From positions 124,001-188,000 of the forward strand of contig BPJO01000006.1 in NCBI GenBank assembly GCA_026004655.1: DNA of 64,000 nt, read 5' to 3'. Positions 56,107 to 64,000 of the stretch are shown here, in pieces. Position numbers and translations under genes: made by a program. The notes under the pieces were generated by a model. The model saw nothing but the letters and a program-made list of their open reading frames with translations. It was not told where the DNA came from and searched no databases. This DNA comes from Phycisphaerae bacterium (lineage in GTDB: Bacteria; Planctomycetota; Phycisphaerae; Tepidisphaerales; Tepidisphaeraceae). Within the stretch, counting starts at the first letter, position 1. Each line of letters opens with the position of its first letter.

Positions 56107-59100
56107 TTACTGGCGAAGGTTGCCGGTAACATTTTTCAGACGTTCCGGGCGATTCTCTTTCAAACTCCACCAGATTTCCTCGTACGTCCCGCTGCTCAGC
56201 CCCGATTCATCGAATATTTCTACGGGCTGACGCGGGGTTCCTCGGACAACAATTCGGTCAGAATCCGGTTCGTAAACGGCCTGTGCTGCATCAAACCTCA
56301 CTTTCTGGCCGATGACGCTGGTTCCACCTTCGGAATAGACCTTTTCCAGACGAGAAACGCCTGTTTCAGGCATCTGGTGGATGTCAGCGATCAGACGACG
56401 GGTCAGGACACGGATCGTATCCCCTTCGATGGGTTCATAAACGATCACGACATCACCATCGACTATCATTTGTTCGCTGGCAGCCGTGTAGGTCAGGCTT
56501 TTACTCCATTGCAATCCCACTGCCCCCTCGGAACTGGACTTCGGAACCAGCCACATTTTGGTTCGTATCTCCCGGGTCGTGATTTTCAAACAACATGCGT
56601 CCACCGACAGGAATGGAGACGGATCGAAGCTGACCTTGTCCGTCTACATCCAGATTGGCCTCGGATACAAATAGATGGGTTTGACGCAGAATCGTGTTCG
56701 GGTCGTTCGCCGATTTGAGAAGGGATGAAACCTCGACATCTTCAAGAAGCGAAACCGACTCGATGCTTTTGTCGCTCAGACGGGAGGAGGTTCTGGACGG
56801 GTTGTCAACCAATCGAACGATCATTCTCCGGGCCAATGCTTGGTAGACGGACCCGTCCGCCTCGTCGGAGATCATTCGGACATTGCCCGCCACGGTCGCG
56901 ATGTTTTTACCGGAATCGATCTCAAACCCGTCTTCCCATATCAAGGTGATCGGTCTTGCAGGTTTTGTGTTGAGGTCATTCGCAACGACGTTCAGCGTAC
57001 CTGCCCCGATGACCGAAACAATGGTCCCGTCAGAGGCAAATTGAATCATGCTTCCTGTCAGACGGTTCTGCCGGTCCTGAATGACGGCTTGGCGTCCCCG
57101 GAGTGTGATTTGTTGGATACCCTCCCTTTGCACCACTGACAATTGGTCCGCCTGCGCTTGTGTTTGGTTCGGACCGGTATAACGAACTGTTCCTTCTGCC
57201 TTCATTTCATGGAGTTGAGGTTTTTGGCTCGGTCGTGTCATTATCGACGCTTGGAGCTGATCACACGAGAGCATTTGCCCTTCCTCCGTGAAAACCACGT
57301 TCTCACGAGCAAACAGTCGATCGAAAACCGGTTTTCCGTCATGGCTGTCGTGCAAACCGAGCTGCAATAGCTGGGCTTGGATTGTCTGGACCCGGTCCGG
57401 GGTTTTGATGATCGATTTGGCAGAACCGGATACTTCGACCTGACGCAACTCGGGTTGTCTTGCATTTGCCGATTCCGCAAATGCGATTTTCAATTTGTCT
57501 CCATCCAGCGAAAGCTGCGGGTGTTGAACACGGACTTGACCTGCCAGCGATGCCTGTTGGATGACTAATCCGTTATCGGTTTTTCGGAAATCAATTGTTC
57601 CAGAATCGGTCCAGATAGCGGTCAATGTCTGGGGTTGACCTTGCGGGTCTTTGAAAATCATGTCCGCCTGACTGTTGCCTTGTACGATTCCGCGTGTGCC
57701 CACGATATCCAGTTGGGGAGTTCGAAGGGTTGTTCCATCAGCATTCTTGAGAACGACCGGATCATCCTTCGTTGACCCCTTCGCGGAAAATCGTTCTCCC
57801 ACCGAAGCCGCTGTGATCCAGGTGGCTTGGATCTGATTCCCGTCTCGTTCCAGTCGGACAGGAGAACCTTCAAACCGTACACTCCGATCATCCGGCGCAC
57901 GAAGCCCTGATTCGTCATATTTCAATGGAACAACTGTTAATGGTCCGGTCCAAGTTATCTGGATCGGGTCGATGTGGGGTGGGGGCTTGGACTCAGTCAT
58001 TTGACGGGTCGTCGAAGGACGAATCGAATGCGGTTGTGTCTGGGGCTGGGTACTGGCAGGAGCATCGTCGTTGGTTTGCTTTCCGAGCGTAAATGTCATG
58101 ATCATGCGATCGGCAGATCCTATCAAACGATCAGATTCGTGGATTGCAATACTATCGAGAAACGAAGCCCGGTAGGCGACCAGTTCGCGGGGAGATCTAC
58201 TGGTTTCCTGAGCGGCCCGTCGGGCAGCCGCTAGACGCTTTTGCCGACGAATTTCCGCTTCTTCCGCCGACATCCGACGGGCTTCGACCGGATCCGCCTG
58301 AACCAGTTGAATATCCAGAGGTTCGTTGACGGAAAACCGATCCGGTCCTGTGGACGACTCCCGGAACGACATCGGCCAATGACCCAAAGCACCGGGTCTT
58401 TTGACCACCAGACGACCGCCGTGCTCGATCTGGAGGTGTTCAAGCCGTTGGTCCCGCTGATTCCATCGAACCGCTAGCCCCTGTCCGTCGAAATCGTATT
58501 CCGCACCTCGTATGGTGACCGGCACACGGTCGGCGGGAACGATTCTTCCGTCGATTTCAGTCTGAATCGTATAAAGCGTCAGCGAATCATAATCGAAAGC
58601 CACCACTGGCACGCGACAGGTCAGCGACGGTTGGTTGTCGTCAGGTGTCTCCAGAACTCCAAGAAAGACGTCATAAAGCGTTCCGCGGGAAGGTGGAGCG
58701 CCTTGAATCGAATCCAGGCGATCGGTCTTGCGGGTTTGTTCGGGCATGACCACTTCCCCGCTACGGGCAGAGATGGTCAATACTTGTCCATCCCGGGTGT
58801 AAAACCGTGCTTCAGGAAGAATCACATGCACCACCCCGTTCTGAGGAGGATCATAACGGGCAGCCCGGAACTCACTGGTCAAGTCCCCGGTTTCACGATC
58901 GAATTGTTGGATCCATACCTCTTCACCCGAACCCAAGACGGATTCGCCATTGGGTTGTGTAACAGGCGGGGTAGAAACCGTCGGGCGCGTAGAAACGTTG
59001 GATGATACCGTAGGCGAACGGGTATCCGTTTCGGTCTGGAGTGATAGGAAAATAACAAATCCCCCGACCAGCAAGCCGAGCACCAAAACCATGAGAATCA

Positions 59101-59137
59101 CTGATCGCATATGCTGTTTGCCTCGGGCAAAGGTCAC
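56107..59137 (-). CDS. Very large LptC/LptA-like (OstA) periplasmic protein (one +1 frame break)
   Basis: Predicted to carry LPS-type lipid across the periplasm. An N-terminal membrane helix (MRSVILMVLVLGLLVGGFVIFLS) is followed by an LptC-like region, and the body is built of repeated beta-jellyroll OstA-type strands ending with two clear LptA-like units. The sequenced frame breaks at C5 56523-56527 (plus strand): with one base less, SEVQFRGAVGLQWSKSL joins the last 130 residues (DGDVVIVYEPIEGD, VRFDAAQAVYEPDSDRIVV), for about 1,009 residues. It begins with ATGA overlapping the kdsD stop, so it is coupled to that gene. The size is several times that of LptC or LptA. Confidence 0.7.
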
Positions 59138-60141
59138 GGAGAAATATCGAACATCTTCAACACCACCAGATCCTGCACATCGATCAGACCGACCGGACGG
59201 TCATCGGCATCGACCACGGGAATTTCGTCCACACGATACTGTTTCATCAAAGCCATCGCTTCGCTGGCTAGAGCATCGCATCGAATTCGTTTGGGGTTGG
59301 GGGTCATGACGTCACGGACCGGTTTTTTCAGAGCAGTCCCGTCATCGGTCAACACCAGCCTGCGCAAATCCCCGTCGGAAAAAATCCCACTAATTCTACC
59401 GGTTTTGTCGTCGATCAAAATGACCGCACCGCTTCTACGTTTGATCCGACTGACTTCCCGAAGGACTTCCCCTACCGTTAATGCGTCGGATGCTACGGGT
59501 AGATTCTCCCCTTTCCGGAACGTCATCGCTTCCTGAACCCGGATCAATTTCCGACCCAGCTGACCGGCAGGATGGTATAACGCAAAATCCTCTGACGTGA
59601 ATCGTCGGAGTTTCATGACACTCAACGCCAGCGCATCCCCCAAGGCAAGCATCGCGGTGGTCGAAGCCGACGGCGCCAGCTTTAAAGGACAAGCCTCCTC
59701 GATGAGTCCGGTACGAATCACCACGTCGGCATGTCGACCCAGTGTGCTGGTATCCGTAGAAGTGATCGCGATGACCGGATGCGAAAGCTTTTTAACGATA
59801 CTCAATAGCCGGGCGATCTCGTCGGATTCACCGGAATAGGAAAAAATGACCAGCACATCCCCCGGACGTATCGAACCGGCATCCCCGTGGGCTGCGTCCG
59901 ACGCCGATAGAAAATGGGACGGTGTCCCCGTTGACGCTAGCGTGGCCGAAACCTTGCGTGCGACGTGTCCGGCTTTTCCGACCCCTGCCGTCAGTACCGA
60001 TCCCTTACATTCCAGGATCCTGTGAACCGCCTTTTCGAATCCCTCGTCCAGCGCGTCTACCATCCGTGATACCGCCTGGGCTTCGGTTTCGATCACCTCT
60101 TTGGCGAAGTTCTTTAGTTCCTCGTCCATCGGGCACATCAT
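59134..60141 (-). CDS. kdsD: Arabinose-5-phosphate isomerase (KdsD/KpsF/GutQ)
   Basis: A 335-residue enzyme converting ribulose-5-phosphate to arabinose-5-phosphate, the first step to Kdo, the sugar that joins lipid A and core LPS. A SIS domain (GSVLTAGVGKAGHVARKVSATLASTGTPSHFL, then FSYSGESDEIARLL) occupies residues 35-180, followed by two CBS domains (about 200-330). An in-frame ATG at 60129 is an alternative start. Its stop overlaps the LptC/LptA-like gene and it is divergent from lptD, so Kdo synthesis and LPS export genes are grouped. Confidence 0.93.
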   Translation of the reverse strand: MMCPMDEELKNFAKEVIETEAQAVSRMVDALDEGFEKAVHRILECKGSVLTAGVGKAGHVARKVSATLASTGTPSHFLSASDAAHGDAGSIRPGDVLVIFSYSGESDEIARLLSIVKKLSHPVIAITSTDTSTLGRHADVVIRTGLIEEACPLKLAPSASTTAMLALGDALALSVMKLRRFTSEDFALYHPAGQLGRKLIRVQEAMTFRKGENLPVASDALTVGEVLREVSRIKRRSGAVILIDDKTGRISGIFSDGDLRRLVLTDDGTALKKPVRDVMTPNPKRIRCDALASEAMALMKQYRVDEIPVVDADDRPVGLIDVQDLVVLKMFDISP

Positions 60142-60179
60142 AAACGAATCCGGGCAGGTGGAATAGATACCCGGTTCGT

Positions 60180-60208
60180 TTGACGCTCTGGTCCTAGCGT
60201 CTTAGACT
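60180..60208 (+). promoter_or_regulatory. Candidate promoter of the lptD-like gene
   Basis: TTGACG at 60180-60185 and TAGACT at 60203-60208 with a 17-base spacer, 12 bases before the ATG at 60221. Transcription would start within a few bases of the ATG; no Shine-Dalgarno sequence is present. Confidence 0.45.
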
Positions 60209-60220
60209 GCGAACCGTCGC

Positions 60221-63200
60221 ATGTACGGTAATTCATCCCGATATCGTTCCATCCTGCAAACCGCTGCCCTAGCAGTGCTCGCAGCAGTTGCGTCTCAAAC
60301 GTCGGCGCAGGTTGATGCCCCCAGCGAATATTTCCTGCTCAACACACAAACTATCCAGACTTGGAACCGCGACGGAACCCAGATCGTTCTGGTACCCACC
60401 CCTTTGACGATTCAAACCGAACGAGCCACCTACTCCGCCCAACAAGCCGTCATCTGGTTTACCCGCGTTGAAGGATCCGTTCTTAATCGCCAACGCGCTG
60501 AAATCGCCTTGATCGGGGATGCTAGAATCGAACAAGGTGCCATTACCCGGACCGGAAATCGACTTTTTGCCTCCACCATCGTTGGCGGCCCGATCCGTGT
60601 CACCGTGGAACAAAAATCCGTGGCGGACCCGGAACAGTCTCCTTTATTCAAACAAGCTTCGGAGATGCGCCCTCTGCTTCTGAGCAGCGGACAAACCGTC
60701 AATAACGTATTGATCCAACGACCCTGGATCGAAAACCCGTCCACCGAAACCGATCCGACACCGGTTCGTCTTGCCAGACCCAAAGAACCGGTTGTCTTCA
60801 ATGCCAAGGACGTGCAAACGACCACAGCGACCTCTGACGGTAACATCGCTGTGGTGCTCCGCGACGGAGTTCTTCTGATCCAAAAACGCGCAAACGGGGA
60901 CATCATCGAACTGCGCGCCCAACAGGCGGTCTTGTTTACGACCGTCCGCGATTTTAATGCATTACAGAACGGTTCGATCAATATCCTTCAGGATTCCGTT
61001 ACCGGAGCTTACCTCGAAGGGGATGTCCGTATCAACTACACCGCTGCCTCGGGTCCGCGTGCCAACCTGCCCCCCGCCGAGCAACGACTCGAAGCCGAAC
61101 GGGTCTTCTATGAGTTCACCACCGACCGCGCGGTCCTTACGGACGTGATCCTGCAAGCCACCGATCCCCGTGTTCCCGTACCGGTTACCGTTCGAGCCAA
61201 TACCGTCAAACAGTTGGCGTTGGGGGAGTATAAAGCCGATAACGTCACACTCACCACCAGCCAATTTGCCACCCCGAGTTATTCGGTCAACGCTACCAAG
61301 GCATACCTTCGCCAGTACGATGTGGCTGACGACTTCGGAACACGGACTCAATTCACCGCAGACAACGCAACGTTCAGAACATTCGGTATTCCGGTTTTTT
61401 ATCTGCCCCGAACCAGCGGTGAAATTACCGAACGAGGCTTTCCACTGCGGCAACTTCAATTCGGGGGGTCACGTTCCTTTGGTCCTTCGGTCGAATCGGA
61501 TTGGGGATTGTTTGAAACCCTCGGCCGACTCCCACCACCGGGCGTAGATGCGTCCTATCGAATTGATTTTTACGGCGAACGCGGACCCGGAGTCGGTCTG
61601 GATGGTTCGTACAAAGGTGGTTTTATTACTGAAACCACTCGACAACCTTGGACATTTGACGGCAACTTCACCAGCTACCTGGTTCTGGACAATGGCGATG
61701 ACCGTCTTGGACGCGATCGAACCCGAATCCCTCACGAAAACGATCTTCGAGGACGATTCGTCTGGCAGCACCAGCATTTCCTGCCCGACAGCTGGCAGTT
61801 CCAGTTGCGCGCCGGTTATGTCAGTGATGAAAACTTTCTCGAGGAATGGTTTGAACAGGATTTCAATGACGGACTTCCCAACAATTTGTCCGTCTATATC
61901 AAAAGGCAACGACAAACCGAAGCCATTACATTTCTGACCGAATATCAACCTTCGGGAATTGTCACCACGTCCGACGGGCTGCAGGAACGACTCTTCGAAG
62001 GAACCGGCAATTCCTTTGATGATCGACCGTTCGAAGTCGACCGTTTGCCTGAAATCGGGTATTACCGTCTCGGCGATTCATTGGCCGACAATTCGCTGAC
62101 GTTTTTCAGTGAAAATCGGCTCGGTGGGTACATGATGAACGATACCGACGCGTCGTTAGCCGACTACGGGTTCCGGGCCACCTCAGCCAGGGTCGCCGCT
62201 CCGGGAATTCCCAGCTACGGTTATACCGGCACGTCGCAAGATTATACACTCCGGGGCGATTTCCGACAGCAGCTCGATTACCCCATCAACACCGGGGAAT
62301 ACAAGATCGTTCCTTATTTGGTCGGAAGATACACCGGGTACTCCGATTCGCCTGACGGAGATCCTCAAGGACGCATTCTGGGCGGGGTCGGTTTACGCAT
62401 GACCACGGCCTTTTGGGCGATCGATAATTCCGCCCGGAGTGAGTTCTGGGATATTCATCGGGTCCGACACGTGGTCGAACCGGAATTGCACCTGTTTGCT
62501 AGTGTCGCCAATAAAGACCGGGACGATTTATACGTTTATGACGAAACCGTGGACGGTATCAATGACATCGCCGCGGCTTCGTTTTTTGTGCGTCAACGAT
62601 GGCAAACCAAGCGAGGCGGTCCCGGACAATGGCGTTCGGTCGATTATCTCGGACTCAATCTGGGGGTCATCGCTTTTGCAAATACGCCTGATGAACCAGT
62701 CAACCCGGACAGGCTTGCCGTCGCTCCGACGTTTGAGGACAAGAAACGTTTAGGTCCCATCGATGCATCAGGGTTTCGCGGTTTGTTCTATAACTCCACG
62801 CCCGAAGGTTCGATTCCCCGGACCAGCTTTGTCGGAGACGCCTTGTGGCGAATCAGCGATTCAACCCTGGTTCTCAGTGATTTCGCGTGGAATATCGAAG
62901 AACAATCCCTGGCTACGACCTCCGCAGGACTGTTGGTCGGACGGGGTGATCGGGTCAGCTATTACACCGGGATTCGTTATATCGGCGAGCTCGACTCCAC
63001 CATCGCCAGTTTCACCATGAATTACACCCTGACCCCGAAATATTCGATCAATCTTGGCGCGGCCATGGACCTGGCGAATACCCAAAGCAAGGGAGGAACA
63101 CTGACCGTCATCAGACGTTTCGATCGATTTGCCTTGGCGGTCCGAACTTATTACGACGCTACTGAAGATGAAGGAGGAATCGAGTTTGCCATCTACCCCG

Positions 63201-63247
63201 AAGGTCTCAACGGTGGCATCGGAACCAGCGAGTTCGGACGACGGTGA
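60221..63247 (+). CDS. lptD: LptD-like outer-membrane LPS assembly protein
   Basis: A 1,008-residue protein with a signal peptide (cleavage near TSAQ-VDA). The N-terminal part (about 35-420) is made of OstA-type beta-jellyroll strands (AEIALIGDARIEQGAITRTG, YLEGDVRINYTA). The C-terminal part (about 430-1000) has alternating hydrophobic/polar strands with aromatic girdles (WQFQLRAGYVSDENFLEEW, NPDRLAVAPTFED) and ends with short strands, as in a 26-strand barrel. Thus it matches LptD, the pore that puts LPS on the surface, though larger than the ~780-residue E. coli protein. It is intact despite long runs of C and G, and it is divergent from kdsD. Confidence 0.82.
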   Translation: MYGNSSRYRSILQTAALAVLAAVASQTSAQVDAPSEYFLLNTQTIQTWNRDGTQIVLVPTPLTIQTERATYSAQQAVIWFTRVEGSVLNRQRAEIALIGDARIEQGAITRTGNRLFASTIVGGPIRVTVEQKSVADPEQSPLFKQASEMRPLLLSSGQTVNNVLIQRPWIENPSTETDPTPVRLARPKEPVVFNAKDVQTTTATSDGNIAVVLRDGVLLIQKRANGDIIELRAQQAVLFTTVRDFNALQNGSINILQDSVTGAYLEGDVRINYTAASGPRANLPPAEQRLEAERVFYEFTTDRAVLTDVILQATDPRVPVPVTVRANTVKQLALGEYKADNVTLTTSQFATPSYSVNATKAYLRQYDVADDFGTRTQFTADNATFRTFGIPVFYLPRTSGEITERGFPLRQLQFGGSRSFGPSVESDWGLFETLGRLPPPGVDASYRIDFYGERGPGVGLDGSYKGGFITETTRQPWTFDGNFTSYLVLDNGDDRLGRDRTRIPHENDLRGRFVWQHQHFLPDSWQFQLRAGYVSDENFLEEWFEQDFNDGLPNNLSVYIKRQRQTEAITFLTEYQPSGIVTTSDGLQERLFEGTGNSFDDRPFEVDRLPEIGYYRLGDSLADNSLTFFSENRLGGYMMNDTDASLADYGFRATSARVAAPGIPSYGYTGTSQDYTLRGDFRQQLDYPINTGEYKIVPYLVGRYTGYSDSPDGDPQGRILGGVGLRMTTAFWAIDNSARSEFWDIHRVRHVVEPELHLFASVANKDRDDLYVYDETVDGINDIAAASFFVRQRWQTKRGGPGQWRSVDYLGLNLGVIAFANTPDEPVNPDRLAVAPTFEDKKRLGPIDASGFRGLFYNSTPEGSIPRTSFVGDALWRISDSTLVLSDFAWNIEEQSLATTSAGLLVGRGDRVSYYTGIRYIGELDSTIASFTMNYTLTPKYSINLGAAMDLANTQSKGGTLTVIRRFDRFALAVRTYYDATEDEGGIEFAIYPEGLNGGIGTSEFGRR

Positions 63248-63278
63248 TTCATCCTTTTATTAGATGAACAGATAAGAA

Positions 63279-63307
63279 AATCTGCCTTGTGACAGACAAG
63301 GCAGATT
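63279..63307. terminator. Bidirectional hairpin between lptD and ndk
   Basis: AATCTGCCTTG at 63279-63289 and CAAGGCAGATT at 63297-63307 form a perfect 11-bp stem with a 7-base loop between two convergent genes. On the minus strand it is followed by TTCTTATC, which gives a short T-rich tail, so it best fits the end of the ndk transcript. Confidence 0.65.
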
Positions 63308-63331
63308 CAGGTCCTGCAACAACTGATTCGA

Positions 63332-63802
63332 CTACTCGGGCTTGGCACCGGTCATGTCATAGACCCACGATTGAATCGTCGGCGTCCAATCCAACAATTC
63401 TTCCTTCTTGAAAAACAGGTAGAGCTCTTTTTCCGCAGCTTCAGGAGAATCAGACCCGTGGATGAGGTTATACGCGTTGGAAACCCCGTAATCGCCTCGG
63501 ATCGTTCCCGGAGCAGCCTTGCTTCCAAAAGTTGCGCCCATTAGATTTCGGGCAATGGTAATTGCATTCACTCCCTGCAACGCCAAGACCACCACCGGTC
63601 CACTGGTCATGAACCGAACCAGACCGGGATAAAACGGTTTTTCCTTATGCGGCGCGTAATGTGTTTCAGCAACGGATTGAGGAATGACCATCAACTTCAT
63701 CCCTGCAATCTGCAACCCTTTTTTCTCGAACCGCGTGATGATCTCACCGATCAGCCCCCGTTGGACGGCATCGGGTTTGAGGATAATCAATGTACGTTCC
63801 AT
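63332..63802 (-). CDS. ndk: Nucleoside diphosphate kinase
   Basis: A 156-residue enzyme that balances NTP pools by transferring the gamma-phosphate. It has the start ERTLIILKPDAVQRGLIGEII, the ATFGSKAAPGTIRGDYG loop and the catalytic histidine in NAYNLIHGSDSPEAAEKE. The length is slightly longer at the C-terminus (DWTPTIQSWVYDM) than the common 140-150 residues. It lies 62 bases downstream of the partial gene at the right edge, in the same direction. Confidence 0.96.
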   Translation of the reverse strand: MERTLIILKPDAVQRGLIGEIITRFEKKGLQIAGMKLMVIPQSVAETHYAPHKEKPFYPGLVRFMTSGPVVVLALQGVNAITIARNLMGATFGSKAAPGTIRGDYGVSNAYNLIHGSDSPEAAEKELYLFFKKEELLDWTPTIQSWVYDMTGAKPE

Positions 63803-63864
63803 TCAAAATCTCCGTTTAGAAAATACCGTTGAGCGGCACATGATCTGGATGAAATCGGAGATTG

Positions 63865-64000
63865 TCAATCCCGTTCAGAATCCGTGAAAGTCGGATCAGA
63901 ACCCGACGACTCCCCGGCGTGCGGATCCTTACGGGGATGTTCCTGATCGAAAATCACGCGATACGCAGGTGTATCCAAGTCATCTAACTGACCTCGATGA
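63865..64000 (-). CDS. Partial CDS: C-terminus of an unidentified protein
   Basis: An open frame without start runs in from the right edge on the minus strand and stops at 63865. Its last 44 residues include QLDDLDTPAYRVIFDQEHPR and an acidic, Ser/Asp-rich tail. The stretch looks like a real coding end, but I do not recognise the family. It is likely the upstream partner of ndk. Confidence 0.55.
   Translation of the reverse strand, partial: HRGQLDDLDTPAYRVIFDQEHPRKDPHAGESSGSDPTFTDSERD

Overview
The window reads as chromosomal DNA of a motile, Gram-negative-type planctomycete, most likely of the Phycisphaerae. The clues are an LEPR-type N-terminal tag on a secreted protein, a PEP-CTERM pectate lyase, very large OstA/LptD-like outer-membrane proteins, a flagellar export operon, Rex, and a membrane-anchored RedB-like thiol protein. 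Lineage is inferred from gene content only.

Layout. 1-6.1 kb: flagellar operon on the minus strand, in reading order fliF, fliG, fliH, fliI, fliJ, a motE-like gene and the first codons of one more gene. 6.2-16.1 kb: oligopeptide ABC transporter operon (minus strand) with two complete A-B-C sets and one shared D-F ATPase pair, preceded by a secreted helical-repeat protein (16.2-17.3 kb). 17.4-21.7 kb (plus strand): rex, hsp20, lon and a DUF2383-like helical-bundle protein. 21.7-31.9 kb: a pectin/uronide region (AraC regulator, GH4 glycosidase, a CE12-CE8 esterase fusion, a PL1-type pectate lyase) surrounding an LEPR/PPC secreted protein and the minus-strand run fur - coaX - short MnmE-like GTPase. 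32-46 kb: enolase, a membrane protein, a GGDEF-EAL protein coupled to a RedB-like protein, tsaB, accB-accC, an MFS transporter, ruvX, manC, an Fe-S photolyase and an unknown gene. 46-51 kb: a decayed coding region, family 4 uracil-DNA glycosylase, dnaA, an internally deleted IS256-family element and a pseudogene of an alpha/beta hydrolase. 51-64 kb: sixA, a GT39-like membrane glycosyltransferase, prfA, a cysteine-cluster protein, yjbQ, an NDP-sugar epimerase, a ~1,009-residue LptC/LptA-like protein, kdsD, an LptD-like barrel, ndk and one more partial gene.

The most unusual feature is a set of eleven reading-frame breaks in eight otherwise well-conserved genes (rex, the LEPR/PPC gene, the MnmE-like gene, the CE12-CE8 esterase, the GT39-like gene, prfA, the epimerase and the LptC-like gene). 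Every one is a single extra base (+1). Ten of the eleven lie in a short run of one base. Removing that base restores a full-length protein with its motifs intact. Assembly error is the simplest explanation. However, the uniform sign, the short runs (3-8 bases) and the absence of breaks at longer in-frame runs elsewhere (for example ten A's at 33596-33605) make it worth checking against reads and proteomics. For these genes the coordinates below give the full span across the frame breaks.

Several plus-strand genes (tsaB, the photolyase, lptD, rex) have a -10-like box only 6-25 bases before the start codon and no Shine-Dalgarno sequence, suggesting short-leader or leaderless mRNAs. Others (enolase, GH4, hsp20, fliF, the DUF2383-like gene) have a clear Shine-Dalgarno sequence.
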